From the NCBI RefSeq assembly GCF_022458985.1, contig NC_061785.1, positions 7,554,204 to 7,618,203 on the forward strand: 64,000 nt of DNA, in the 5' to 3' direction. This DNA comes from Mugil cephalus. Its lineage: Eukaryota > Chordata > Actinopteri > Mugiliformes > Mugilidae. This document shows positions 26,170-38,324 of the stretch, in pieces (position 1 is the first letter of the stretch; every line of letters begins with the position of its first letter). Both the position numbers and the translations under genes were made by a program. The notes under the pieces were generated by a model. That model did no database searches and had not been told where the DNA came from. It worked only from the letters and a program-made list of their open reading frames with translations.

Positions 26170-26700
26170 TAATGCCTTCATATAAAGAGTAGCTCCCCCC
26201 GTTAAGTGCGCGAGCGTCATCTCCTGACATCCCTCTCTGTAGCTCCCCTTGCCATGACATTTTGTTCCTTTGCCTGTAATTGATTTCTACTTCAATTTAT
26301 TAATATAGCCTATGGAGCGCCTGGAGCACAACGCTAGTTATCTGGGGCCCACCAGGAGCTTAATCTCCTAAGATGAGCTGAATTAATAAGAGTGTTCAAG
26401 TAACATATTGATTGCAGAATCAATGGAGGCTGCGTTTGCATCATGCTCAAATGATTACTGTAAAATACGACGGCATTAAGCACAAAGACGAGCGCGTTCT
26501 CTTTTTTTTTCAATCGCTTTTCTACAATCTGAATTTCAACAAGCTCTCTTTTGATTAATAACGTGTAAATCTTTAACAGAGTTCTTATCAGCGCGGAAGG
26601 ACACGTAGAAAGTGATCACTACAAAGGTGTTTTACCCCACCTCCGGGATGTGATTGATAAAGCTCATTTTATTCTCGATAAATAAGCCCAAAAGCTTGTT
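26170..26700. promoter_or_regulatory. candidate conserved non-coding element near mmp21 3' end
   Basis: Unique, even-composition DNA with CTGTAATTGATTTC, TCAATTTATTAATATAG, GCTGAATTAATAAGAG and CAAATGATTACTG blocks, between a hAT element (25681-25999) and a family B fragment (27123). Non-coding. Enhancer role is inferred. Confidence 0.25.
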
Positions 26701-27122
26701 AGACTTAAAGGAATCAAAACGGAACGCAGAAAGAGGTGGTTTGTAGTTTCCAGGTCACTGGATGTTCTTTCATGCCTGCTGGGAGATATGGATTTTATAT
26801 GGTTTATGTGGTAGCAGTGATTTCATAGTCGGTATCAACTGTCAGGGCATTGAGAACCAGAACGTCTAAGCCGTGATTATGATCGAGATTTTAATGGAAT
26901 ATCGCAGCGTTGCTCCCAGCACGTATTGGACAAATAAGAAACTTTTTTTATGTACAATTATAAGAACTTGTCTTAAAAAGTACCAATAGAGCAACGCAGA
27001 CATACGCCACTATTTAACCCTGCTGAAGTAAAAGGATGTGTGTATTAGTAGCAAATGTAGCCGCAGACTAAAAGTAATAGTTTGAGTTTTATGGCTGATA
27101 TATTATCAGCAGATTATCAATT

Positions 27123-27349
27123 AAAATTCAGTCTTCTGCTAGGAAACTTCTGAACCTGACATTCGTGTGGATGGATGTTACTTACACCCCCAACCTGACA
27201 CAGAAAACTCAACCCCTGTTTCCAGACACCACAGGACACGCTCAGAAGGCCCATTTCCAACCGTTGAACCGTTGAACTATTTTGGAGGCACAAGGGGAGA
27301 CCTACACAATATCAGGCAGATGGTCATAATTTTATGCCTGATCAGTGTA
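27123..27349. mobile_element. family B element, 5'-truncated copy
   Basis: Retains CTGCTAGGAAACTTCTG, ACCACAGGACACGCTCAGAAG and the terminal ATAATTTTATGCCTGATCAG; the left terminal repeat is missing. Located just downstream of the mmp21 poly(A) signal. Confidence 0.6.
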
Positions 27350-27532
27350 ATTTTTTTATTTGTTAATGAGAAAGACAATTTTTTTCAGAATTTTTGGTTG
27401 ATTTTTGACAGGGTACTGGATCATTTATTGAAACATTTTTCTGGCATCTTCGTGAGTCACTCAGCAACACAATAACGTACGGGAAATCTATATGTGTCCG
27501 TGCAAAGAACAAGTAAATATCCTATAAATAGG

Positions 27533-27538
27533 TTTATT
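27533..27538 (-). terminator. poly(A) signal, probably mmp21
   Basis: AATAAA on the minus strand, about 220 bases after the mmp21 stop codon. It is a canonical AATAAA hexamer downstream of the stop, so the 3' UTR is probably 27520-27755. Assigned by position only. Confidence 0.5.
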
Positions 27539-27755
27539 CTCACGTCTGCTCTAAAAATCAAATCAAGTTAGGTCGGGTTTGCATAAGTTGCCGAAACGCA
27601 ATTACCCCCCTTTGAGTGAGAGAAGCTGTTACGTGCATTAGTAACACAGAAAATTAGCCAACAAGATTCAGAGTTGTTTTTGTCTGTCGGAGAAATTCCG
27701 CATCGCAATAAAACGTAGATAATGGATGTCTGCATCCATCTCCGCTGCGGAGCCC

Positions 27756-30700
27756 TCAGCGGGTTAGTTTGAGTGCAGTGGGATGAACGTTGCAGATGTC
27801 ATACCAGGTCTGATCCACCTCCTGGTGCGGCAGCAGGCCGTTCCGCGGCAGAGAGGGCCGGCGCCGGCGGTCGCGGCTGCCCGCCACTCGCCAGAAGCGC
27901 GTGCCCTTGAGCAGGAAGACGGCGTTGTGGGTGTAGGAGAAGTAGGCGGCGTCGATGTTGCCATCTGGATGGTCTCCGCTCACCACTGGAGGGAAAACCG
28001 CTCTGATGTTTTTGGGGAAGCCTCTCGCCAGGCTGTTGGCTTCCACGTCGAACGCGTACACCTGTTTGAACAGATAATCGTTTTCTCTCCCGTATAGAAA
28101 TTGAAATACAACGCGCAAACAAATCACAGAGGAAGCCCAGAGCACTTGTTTGCTCGAGTACATTCTCTCCTAGCGCTGGGGAACAATTAATTAGCTTGGG
28201 CTTCCTCCAACATTACTTGTTCTACAAACTGTAAGATTATAAACTACACATGGAAACAGGAGCTGTATTGACAGCTGAGCCAAGGCTAGATTTAAAGTTT
28301 AAATGCAAAAATGAGCAGTTGCCCCCCTTACTGTGCATTACATATGCCACCATGTGCCTCTAAGTACTCCGCAAAGTACCGCAGCACATGGCTTATATGC
28401 ATGTCAGCATCATCATATGCTCTACAACTCAATAACAGAACAGTTCTGTTATGGATAATGTTCTTTTGCTGCATTTTTTTCTGTCTTAGTTAGCAGTTTC
28501 TGAAAGTGAAACCGCTCCGAAAAGCTACAAGAACAAACTTTTGGTGTAAATTAATACAGTTAATCGCCAAATAAATCATGCTTTTCTTCTGGGTAATGTA
28601 GCATCTGCAGATTTTGCTCATTTGGTAACCTTGTATTAAATTGAACCTCATCTGACATATGAACATCTGACATATGAACCAATATTCCCCAATTTAATGT
28701 GCCATTCTTACAAGGGTGTTTTTGAAGAAGTAGATGTGAGCGTCCATCCGGTCATAGAATGCGGTGTCGATGGGGCTGGGCACCCCGGGGAACCCTTCCC
28801 AAATGAACCTGGGATAGCGGTGACCCTCCGAGTCCTGAGTGAACGCCCGGTCGTTCTCGTTATCATACCTCCAGAACTGAATGCCTTTAAAAAAAAATTA
28901 AATAAAGTAGAGTCAGAGCAATGCTATAAAAACTACTCAGCCTTAGCAAACTTTCGGAATACCTTTGAAGAAGTACACAGCGTCTCTTCTTCTGGACCAC
29001 ACGTGCACGTATGCGTCCACTCCGTCCACCGGAATCCCATTCCAGCCGATCTGCAGAGCGACGGGGTCGCCGAAGCGCGTCCTGTTGTTTCTGTTCTCGT
29101 ACAGCCAGTACCAGCCGTCCCTCATGAAATAGGTGTTGAAGCGGACGACCACCTCCCCGTAGAGCGTCTTCTCCTTCCTGATCCAGTCGAACACTGTGTT
29201 GAAGCGACCTTTACAGCCCCCTGGAGTCAAACACAAGCACACTGGAGACAATTAGTTTTGTCTCTATAACCATGTAAATAAAACCCTGAATCCATTTCTC
29301 TTTTATCCGTGTGCCTCCACTAGATGGTGCCGTACCATAAAGATGCTGTATGGCTTTTCGGTCCATCCAGTCCATCTCAAAGAGCGACTCCTGGGGTAGA
29401 TAGCTCGGCTGCATTATAGAGCCAGTTCTGTAGATGTGGGGTAGACCCAGGACGTGGCCTATCTCATGAACTGCTACCTAACAGACGAGAAATAAAGAAC
29501 GATTCAGCGTTTACCGGATCGTTAATTATTCTTTTAGTTGCTTGGATCGTGCTGAAGTGCTCACTTTGAGAAGGCTGATTCCACTGCCTGTGTTGGGAGC
29601 AGTGAAATGCTCGTCGTCATCAAAGTGTATATCACCCAGGAACCAGGCGTGGGCAAACTCTTGGCCGGTGCCATCAAACTTCTGATTGCACCCTAGATGT
29701 CTTCCTGTCAGGAACATAGCAATGTGCTTTGTTAAAAGGAAAAAAAAACTTGCAATGAAGCAGGTAAAGTTAACAGTTTTGCATTAAAGACGTACTTCAA
29801 TCAGGCATAACATTATGACCACTGACAGGAGAAGAAAATAACATTGACCATCTTGTGAGAATTTGTTGTTCTGCCAGGAAACTTTAGGATGTGACATTCA
29901 TTCATGTGGATGTTACTTAAACATGTAGCACCCACCTAGACTGGACCAGGCACCCCCACCCCATAGCAAAGACTTAGACAGACTTTATTGATCCACAATA
30001 AATGCTGGTCTGCAAATTCACTAGATCACAAACTGATCAAGCATCTGTGGGATGCACTAGAATGTAGTGCAGATACTAGAAGAAGCCTAATCCATAGAGG
30101 CCCTTCTACTCAACCCATAGAACCCAAAGTCACCCCACAAACAACATTCTGTTGTCGGACACCACAGGACACCCTCAGAAGGTCCATGTCCATTCTCGGC
30201 TGAGTTTTTGGAGGCAGAAGGGAGACTTACACAATATTAGCTGGTCATAATGTTATGCCAGATCGGAATTTAAAGCTGCATTGTAAAAAAAAAAGAAAAA
30301 AAAAAGAAAGAAACCAGACAGATAGCCCAGCTTCAACCATTGGCTCACTTTTTTTGTCCTCAAGCATGAATTTTAAAACAGGAATATTGCATGTAACAGA
30401 TATTTAATGTTTATGTGGTAGGAAGGTCAGGTCGCCATTATTTCCACTAATTATTTAGAAAAGATGACTATACAGCGAGTTTCCTTTGTCTCGACCGACC
30501 TGTGCCAAAGCCCAGCTTGATGTCAATCTCCTCCAACGGCGACTTCGCATCCTCCACGAACTCCAGCGGCGACACCTCGCTCCACATCCTGAAGGCCAGC
30601 CTGAAGATGTACCTCTGGTCCTCTATGGTCAGCTGACTGCTGTAGCCTTCGCCGATCAGCCTCCACCTCAGCACCCTCTTGGTGAAGGCCATGTAGCCGG

Positions 30701-31637
30701 TGTCGCTCAGGTCTCTCTTCCGCCGCCGGTGTTTGGACACCAGGGCGGCGAGGTGGCGCTTTCTGCGCCTCACCTCTCCGCTCTGCTGCGCGTCCATGCT
30801 GCCGTACACCGCATGGCTGAGGCCGTGTGAGCTGTTTGGAGAAGTGGCGCTGAAAAATCCATTTGCATCGGTCACGCCGGTGTCATTGGAAACACTTTCT
30901 GTGTCGTTAAAATTGAACGTGTCATCCTGAGAGGAATTTGCAGAACCAGCGGTTGTGTTACCTGCTGTATTATTACTGCCAGTTTCATTAAAACTATCAG
31001 TGGGACTGTTTTCGATATCTGAGCTTCTAATGTCCTCAGATTCTTCTTCTGCCGGGGCATTCAGGTTAATCTCCTTGTCGGGGACTCCACACCTCGGTTT
31101 GTTCATTGCCACCTTGGTGGCCTCATCAAACACTCCTGTAACAGGTAGACCTGACACCCTCTGAAACTCTTCAAGTGCTGAGATAAATGCTCGATAATCT
31201 GTTTCACCGCCGTAGCCACTTTGAGAAGCATCCCTTGAACGAGACACGGAGGTCCCCTCCTGGATTGCGGCTTGAAGATCGTCCGGAAAGTCCGGAGGCG
31301 TCCTCTTCAAAGAGGTGTCTGAATCCTCAAACTGGATTTCTTCCCAGTTAACTGGCTTGAAGAATCCATATCTAGAGAGAAAGACCTAAAAAAAGAAAAA
31401 GAAAAAAGACGTATAGTTATATACCACAGCTGCTAAAATGAATCATCTAAGAGATGCTTGAAGAAACTGTAAAAATGCACTCACCTCTGCTGTGTGCTTG
31501 TCTGTTATAACCTCAGCTCGGCGCGAGTTCAGGATCTGCGCGTCAGAGTGATCCCGATTGTGGAAAAGTTTTTCCGCGTCCGTTGAGCTAATGTTCGTCG
31601 AAAAAAACAAAATGATCAGCTGGAAAAAAGTCAGCAT
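27756..31637 (-). CDS. mmp21: matrix metalloproteinase 21, complete, 7 exons
   Basis: Secreted zinc metalloendopeptidase; the vertebrate family acts in left-right axis determination. Coding exons: 31637-31485, 31385-30500, 29704-29565, 29477-29336, 29220-28963, 28884-28712, 28061-27756 (TGA). Together they give 685 codons with matching phases and GT/AG borders. Residues 1-21 look like a signal peptide. The cysteine switch PRCGVPD has its Cys at about 150. A long Asn/Ser/Thr-rich linker follows (about 160-255), then two basic sites, RRRKRH (about 257-262) and RRRKRD (about 271-276), suited to furin-type activation. The catalytic [11 protein letters not shown] is at 397-407 and the Met-turn Met at 415. 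A hemopexin-like domain runs from about 441 to the end, closing with a Cys near the C-terminus. The segment GQEFAHAW...[11 protein letters not shown] marks MMP21 rather than other MMPs. Human MMP21 is about 569 residues; the surplus is in the linker. All active-site residues are intact. Start chosen because it directly precedes the signal peptide, 61 bases after a TATA box. Confidence 0.97.
29797..30267. mobile_element. family B element in mmp21 intron 2
   Basis: Fills most of the intron between mmp21 exons 2 and 3. Ends are CAATCAGGCATAACATTATG and TCATAATGTTATGCCAGATC. It is longer than the 15.4-kb copy, with an extra middle part. No open reading frame. Confidence 0.7.
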
Positions 31638-31697
31638 CGTGGCGTCAGTTTGCTGTGCTACGTTACGGGGCGACGGGCCGGCAAGGAGCGACGCTGC

Positions 31698-31703
31698 TTT
31701 ATA
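31698..31703 (-). promoter_or_regulatory. TATA box of mmp21
   Basis: On the minus strand TATAAA lies 61 bases upstream of the mmp21 ATG. Initiation about 30 bases downstream would give a very short 5' UTR of roughly 30-40 bases with no intron. The neighbouring genes show no such box, which fits a tissue-restricted mmp21 promoter. The role is inferred from position; the start site itself is not visible. Confidence 0.6.
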
Positions 31704-31785
31704 GGCACGTCCCGAGCTCCTCCACGCCCACCCGAAGGTGCGACTTTTTTGAAGGTGACCCACTTTCCTCACCTCCGCGCGAAAA

Positions 31786-31809
31786 GTAAACCTCTCTTTT
31801 ACCGTTTAC
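31786..31809. promoter_or_regulatory. pair of forkhead-core sites upstream of mmp21
   Basis: GTAAAC (31786-31791) and its complement GTTTAC (31804-31809) face each other about 85-110 bases upstream of the mmp21 TATA box. Forkhead factors, including Foxj1 in ciliated left-right organisers, bind such cores. Binding is inference; the sites are short and could occur by chance. Confidence 0.3.
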
Positions 31810-31999
31810 CCTATTTGACTGAACTCCGTGGACGCGCTGTGCACGCTCCGGCGATCTTAATGGGCTGTCGTCGACTTGCGAAAAGTGGAAACCTTTACTT
31901 TCATGTGGAAAGGCACCTGCTTCGAATGGGGGGACACACACACTCGAGTTTTACAGAGCGTGACCACGGACAGAGACTTCCTTAACACACAGATAGAAG

Positions 32000-32005
32000 T
32001 TTATT
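32000..32005 (-). terminator. poly(A) signal of uros
   Basis: Minus-strand AATAAA about 215 bases beyond the uros stop codon and about 300 bases before the mmp21 TATA box. The transcript would end close to 31985, leaving roughly 300 bases between uros and mmp21, which are transcribed in tandem. Confidence 0.55.
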
Positions 32006-32220
32006 TTTGGAAATAAACGCTACATTTACATCCTTAATATAACAGATTTGTCACTTCTTAGCTTTTATGACACAAAAAGCAAATATTTTTCAGTGCAAAA
32101 CAGCTGTCGTCTCCAACAATGATTCAATGATGAGCAGTACGTTAAAACAGACATATCACAACGCATATACAAAGGCAGAAGATAAAGTGGATGGATTTAA
32201 GAGCTGGGGCCTGTGGGTGG

Positions 32221-35057
32221 TCACTGTAGAGCCTTGGCCATCGCCGCCGCCAGATGTTCCGGCGTCGGCTTTTCTGCGGTGCAGCTGACGCAGAGGCCCT
32301 CGGCTGTCATAGCGTCTCGAGTAGTGGGCCCGATGGCGGCAAACTGGAAACAACAAGGTTTCACTGTGAGCGACTGTCAGACCGATGCGGCATTCGTAAT
32401 TATCTGTGCGATACTGTGAGAAGGCCGCACCTGTATCCGAGTCAGCTGCTCACCCGACAGCCTCCGCACCACTTCCAGGCAAAACTTCACTCCTGACGGG
32501 CTGAAGAAGGCGATGCTCGCCGGGGTCCCCTGCGAATGCACAATCATCGTGAATGCACATTTATAAAAAACAAAAAAAGGACTGTGCTAAACTGGGGTCA
32601 TTTTGGTCATATATTTTTCAGACATTAACTGGGGCATGCGGTTACACTGTTGCTCCGAATAGTTTGTCTGCAATTTTTGGCGTTGTCTCTTCTGCAGCTG
32701 CGTCTAAAAATATGAAGCAGGCCTTAGCATTTACCACCCTGTTGATCCCCAGTCCCCCTTCGCATTCTCGCTGGATTCATAAGGTGCTCTATCATTTGAA
32801 ACTGGAGAAAAAAAACATTTATACTAAAAAGCTCGGCGAATTCATTTGGGACCATTTTTTGAAATATATACTATAGATTTCTCTTTTGAGCTGGAGGAGT
32901 GATGTGTGTAAACGTTTATTGACTTTTTGTCATTTATTTAAAATTAATTAATTTATTATTATTATTTTTTATCTATTTCTTTCTCCTGTTTTTCCCCCCC
33001 CCTCCAAGTGATTGGCCAGTAGGGGGTGGTGGGGGGCAGCTATGTGGGGAGGGAGCTGACATTCAGATGTGCCAAATCAATGCTAACTATTTTTTTTTTT
33101 TTTTTTTAGGATTTAGGCTGTGTATCACACTGCCTGTCCAGAATGTTCAAAATGTTCAATAAATAAAGTTGAAAAAATAATAATAATAAAAATACAGCAG
33201 GTGTTTTACCTGCTCTGCGAAGTAATTCTTTAGATTCTTCTCCAGATCGGGATGTTCAGCAGTTTGATAGACAGTCAGCGTCTCTAGGGGCACTCCTGGA
33301 AACAAAGAAACAGATCCCCACAGTGATAAAGACGGCGCAATTATTTTCGGTATAATTGATGTAACCCCAACGGGACTTTTATCACCTTGAGTTTTAACGG
33401 CGAGGCACAGTGAGGGGGGGGGGAATGCTTACCATTGTCCCTCAAAGCCGTGGGCAAGACTTCTCGTTTGATTGAGCCACAGGGGAAGAAAAGAGGTGGA
33501 ATATTTGTATCCTCTCCTGTGAAATTAAATATGAGATTACATATTGTATAATCGGGAACACCGTATCAGTTTTCGATTAAATTCAGTCGTGAGCAAACGG
33601 AGAAAATAACGGTTCACCGTACGTTCAATGATGACACGTGATAGCACCTCGGCTGTCCCCGTGTCCTCTCCCACAGGGTTCAGACCCAGATTTTGGACTG
33701 CAGGAGATAAATCAAAAAAAAGGGACTGGAATTAATATGACACACTTTACGTTAATATCCAATCACGCATTCAGTTCAGATACATAGATAGAGAGATGAC
33801 AGAAGATGGGGAACAACAGGAAGTGCTTTGAGTTTGACGGTGGCAGAGATTTTTTTTTGGATTTCAGCAGTACATTGTTCAAAGTTCTGGTTATTGTCCA
33901 AGACTTTTGATGCAGTCGACTATCCCAACAGTTTCATTATTGATACAGGTAGGTTTGCGGGCTGTGCTGTGTGTCCTGGAGTTGTTAATGACCAGTTCCT
34001 TTGTCAAGCAAGTAATAAACTACTGAGAATAAAAGAGGGGTTACAATCACTGGAGAAGAAAAAGAAGAAAAAAGAAGCACATGCCAGGAAGGTGTTGCAC
34101 CTCTTTGCTTTAGACCAAACACGTTCACCGTGTGTCAGAGCAAACTGCGACTTGTGTTTAACAAATGGGTTAAGGTAGTCACATCACTTCTCACATCCCC
34201 GTGAGCGCCAGGTGCCCGACACACTTTGTTGTAAGGAGCACAAAGAAGGATTTTTTTTTTTCTTTAAGAGAAATTACCTTAAGAAAAAAAATATCGTAAC
34301 TCACCTAATGCAGCCGTTGCTTTCCCAACTACATAGATGGACTTCGTGTTCCATTTATCTTTCACCGACCTGATCCATTCTGAGTGAGTAAGACACGACA
34401 AAACATGTGTCATTTCAGAATAAGAAGCTTTATTGACATTGTCAACAACGAAATACAGTTTGGCGGCTCTTTGGTTTGGAAGCAATACAAACTATAGCAG
34501 CTACACACAATAAAATACAATATATACAATAAAAGCACACACATGAATTAGATCATTCACTCAGATCAAGAAATCCACTACACAGACCTGACAGCAACTT
34601 AAAAACAGGCCTTCAATCACCATAGCGTTATATTACATTATATTTTCTCACCTTCCCTTCTTTCCTCTGCTTCTAAACACATCTTCACAGCCTCCACCGC
34701 TCTTGGACTTGTAAACACAAGGCCGCCGTGCTTTTCTGGTTGGAAAAGCTGAAACAAGCAGACGTCTTAAACTTCACATTCATTCATAAAGCTTCAAATA
34801 TGTAGATGAAGCAGTGGGACTTACCTTATCTGACAAAGTGTTTAATGAGACAAACTTAAAGGACAGCACAGGGATTAGGGTTGCTTTATGTCCATGTGAT
34901 GCCAGCTCCTTCAGATTCAAAACAATAAAACATTTTTTTTAGATTACTGCTGTACTGTTAATCTACTGGTGGATTAAAAGAAACGTGTGTCTACCTTAAT
35001 GTAAGGATCAGGTCCAGATTCTCCATCTCTGGGCTCTTTGAGCAGCAGTACGTGCAT
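32221..35057 (-). CDS. uros: uroporphyrinogen-III synthase, complete, 9 coding exons
   Basis: Cytosolic enzyme of heme synthesis: it cyclises hydroxymethylbilane to uroporphyrinogen III with inversion of ring D. Coding exons: 35057-34995, 34908-34825, 34748-34652, 34379-34305, 33697-33623, 33516-33433, 33295-33210, 32529-32431, 32343-32221 (TGA). They give 261 codons; human UROS is 265. Family landmarks, read in order: MHVLLLKEP start, [55 protein letters not shown] and [12 protein letters not shown]. The first coding exon begins at about 35068, so only 11 bases of it are 5' UTR and a separate non-coding first exon must lie upstream, probably within the shared promoter region with bccip. The splice between exons 5 and 6 has two equally in-frame solutions. 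No catalytic-region loss is seen. Confidence 0.97.
34410..34530 (-). repeat. possible LINE 3' end in uros intron
   Basis: On the minus strand it ends AATGTCAATAAAGCTTCTTA, like the tail of an L2-type element. It begins about 30 bases from uros exon 4. No coding part. Confidence 0.35.
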
Positions 35058-35569
35058 CTTGGCGATGTCTTGAAAACACAGCGACAAGGAAAGCAATAGA
35101 GAATAGTGTCACAAATACTGACAAAAATGCAAAGTCAGAAAGTGAAAAACAGCCCGAAACACTGAGGACAGTGGGTGTGAGTGGACACGAAGCTAAGCTA
35201 CACCCTAAAACTGTCACATGCAATCTCCTGATAACACTGCTGTCGAGTCACGATTATTTTTATACGAATGACCTAATAAAATAACAAACAGTAATGACTC
35301 ATTTTCAGGTTGAAAAAGTACCGACATGCTAGTTCAGCCCTTTTTAGCGAATGTCTTCTAAGTAATATTCATTGTTATTGTTTACATTAGCAAGGCAACG
35401 GAAGGTGACGGGTTAGCTGCAGTAATCTTCCCATTAATAGAACCAATCCGTGTGGATTACTGACAATAAGCGACTTAATTATTTGGCATGACAAGTACCA
35501 TTATTGGAACAAAAAAGGTACGTAAAAAAGGACAAATACTGCACAAAACTCATGTACCTTCAATCGTTC

Positions 35570-35964
35570 ATGCCGGCGACATAATCCACTGCTGAGAAGG
35601 GGGACACAAAATATCATGCATTTGTCTCATCTCTCAAGAAACCGAATAATGATCATATTTTATATTGTATTTCCTAAAATATACTCTCGATAATTATCGT
35701 TTATAAAACAAGTATGTATTAAGAACAGAGTCACATAGTTTAAACAGTTTAAATAACTGTCTCCCCCGTTTTATAAAATGGTTTGTTCCACTTCACCAGC
35801 CGACATTGCGGCTCCGATAGTCGCGGCCACAAGCAGCAGACCACGGACATTTTGAGCCGTAATGGCGACTTAAGCGCTCAAGTTTCCTAACTTCCTTTAA
35901 CTGTCGTTGAACTCTGACATTTGCCCCGCCCATTCGGCTGACACGCGTGTACAGTGTTTGCAGC
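35570..35964. promoter_or_regulatory. shared uros/bccip promoter region
   Basis: This short interval separates the divergent uros (minus) and bccip (plus) genes. It has no TATA box near bccip, is moderately CpG-rich close to the bccip ATG, and carries a GC box (GGGCGGGGC on the minus strand, 35923-35931) plus CTTCCT ETS-type cores near 35890. The uros non-coding exon should start here; one possible donor lies near 35805, but I cannot fix it. Divergent housekeeping promoters of this kind are common. Confidence 0.5.
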
Positions 35965-38324
35965 ATGGCTTCGTCGGCGAAAAGAAGAGCGGTGGGTTTG
36001 GGTGAAAATCCAGAGGAAAACGACAACAGCTCCGATGAGAACCCGGAGGAGGACGACGACGACTCCGGGGAGGAGGACAGCGAGGCATCAGAGGAGGAAA
36101 TTAATGAGGTAAAAGAACTGACCCTTTTGCGACTGTACGGTATGGCCTTGTTAGCCAGCTAGCTAGCTCGCTTACTAGCTACTACAAGTGGCGGCTAATG
36201 TCAACAAGAGAACACGAACACTGTCTACTTTTTATGCTAAGAAGATTTAAAATTAGTGGCGAAGATTCAGAGGAGGAAAACTTTAACATTTAAAGCACGG
36301 TTGAGCAGCATACAAGACATTTTTAAGTTTAAAAAATGCAATACAAAGTATATACAAATCTCTGTGCCAATAAACTATATGTATGTACAATGGCTGCTTT
36401 AAAGTAATGTAAATATTGTTTCATTTTTCTCAGTCATACATATACTGTAGTACTTTTTTACTACTGGCTGCAGGTACAACAATAAATTTAACTGCATTGT
36501 GCTATGTAGAACTGTGCATGTGACAAATAAACTTAACTTTGCCAGTGTGTGTAATGTTATTTCTCACTGTTTTCTGCTTTGTGTACTCAGGAGGTGATTG
36601 TGGATTTTGAAGCCCACACCATATCACACAACGACTTCAATGGCATAAAGAAACTTCTCCAGCAGGTTGGGCCACGCTTATCTATTCCCACATTACATTC
36701 ACGCGCGAGGAGTGCAAAGCATTTTTTCGCTGATGTCCCTTGTTTTTGTCTGAAGCTCTTCCTGAAGGCTCACGTAAATACATCAGAGATGACGGACATC
36801 ATCATCCAACAGAATCATGTGGGGAGTGTCATCAAGGTGAGCATTCAAACAGTTGCAACTCAGAATGTACAGGTGAATTTTCTCCAGCTTCATTCTCTCG
36901 TTTTCTTTTACTTTCCTCCAGCAAGCTGAGGTCCCGGAAGACAGCGACGACGAGGACCCCGACGAAGTGTTCGGCTTCATCAGCATGCTCAACCTTACGG
37001 AGCGAAAGGTAACCCCACCGGGACATGAAGTATCACAGACCGTTGGCAGTGTAGAAAACTGTGTCACATTTAACTGTGTGCGTGTCTGATGCTGCTTCGG
37101 GCAGGGCGTGCAGTGCGTGGAGGAGGTGAAGGAGCTGATCGTGGATCAGTGTGAGAAGAGCTCTGGCCACAGTGTGACGGAGCAGCTCGAGCAGGTCCTG
37201 GGTGACACCAGCAAGCCCGTTGGGCTTCTTCTGAGCGAGCGCTTCATCAACGTCCCTCCACAGATCGCCCTTCCACTGCATAAACAGCTCCAGTGAGTTC
37301 TGCTTTGTCCGCCTTTTCACGCAGCACAATATCAGGGTGGCTTAAAAGAAGTTTTTACAGTGCACCCCGATCTGAGGAGGAGCAAAGCTAATCCCATGTT
37401 TGTTCCAACAGATGAAACTGATGAGAAGTTTAGTGTCCAGTAGCATCATTACATAGAAACGGATATGAAACCTATTTAAATTATATAATATAAATACATA
37501 ATGCTGCATAGCCACAAACCAGTCAGGGTGTCCACACCGATTAGCATCAGAGCTGCACCCACAGACCAATAGAATAGAAAAGTGTCCTGGTTGGATGCAT
37601 CAAAGTGGATGGAGAACATTTATCGCCAAGATGCTAGGAATCCCCTCTTTCCATTGCCATGTGGTTATACTTGGTCTGCAACAATATTCAGGTGGTAGCA
37701 CATTAACGAGAGGATCCAGGTTTCTGTGTAAACATTACACCGTAATAAGATGATCAGTGGTGAGGACTCACCTGGTTGAAATATTTACATATGATTTTAA
37801 TATGACACAGCGAGCACTATGATGAATGAAATGAATGCCGTCCCGCAGGGATGAAATAGCTGAAGCTCAGAGGACGAACAAGCCCAGCGGGAAGTGTCAC
37901 TACTGCCTGATGATCAGCAAGACCTGCAAAGAGGCGACCAAGACCATCCCATCCAGAGGGGGCGCTCCCAAAGAGGAATACCTGTTCGTCAATGCAGAGG
38001 AGGAATTCTTTTACGAGGTACAGTCAGATCAGTCCAAGGAAGAGTCAAAGATTTGACCTAAAAAGAAAAAAATGTGTAATGATGAACAAGGAGTCTGTTT
38101 CTTTCAACTGCTATCTGGTTATCTATTGAATCTCGTCTTTATTACCCTTATAGCAAGCCATCTTGAAGTTCCACTACTCGGTCCAGGAAGAGGCAGACTC
38201 GTGTTTGAGCGGCAGGTGGTCATTCGACGACACCCCCATGAAGCCTTTCAGGACTGTGATGCTGATACCCACGGACAGGATGCCCGCCATCATGGACAAA
38301 CTCAAAGAATACCTAACTGTGTGA
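35965..38324 (+). CDS. bccip: BRCA2 and CDKN1A-interacting protein, complete, 7 exons
   Basis: Nuclear protein of the BCP1/BCCIP family, which binds BRCA2 and p21 and takes part in DNA repair, cell-cycle control and ribosome maturation. Exons: 35965-36108, 36591-36665, 36756-36836, 36922-37008, 37105-37292, 37849-38017, 38154-38324 (TGA). They give 304 codons; human BCCIP is about 314. The N-terminus (residues 10-48) is a long Asp/Glu-rich acidic stretch, usual for the family. The globular part starts at VIVDFEAHTI and includes FGFISMLNLTERK, LLLSERFINVPPQIALPLHKQL, the CHYCLMISKTCKE Cys/His cluster, EEYLFVNAEEEFFYE and the C-terminal KFHYSVQEEADSCLSGRWSFDD. A GTG lies in frame 18 bases upstream, but the ATG at 35965 is the clear start. 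Exons 2-5 sit within about 700 bases. The gene runs tail-to-tail with dhx32. Confidence 0.97.

Noticed and set aside
28697-29269. 190-residue plus-strand frame
   Set aside because: Antisense of mmp21 hemopexin exons; the minus strand carries the real protein.
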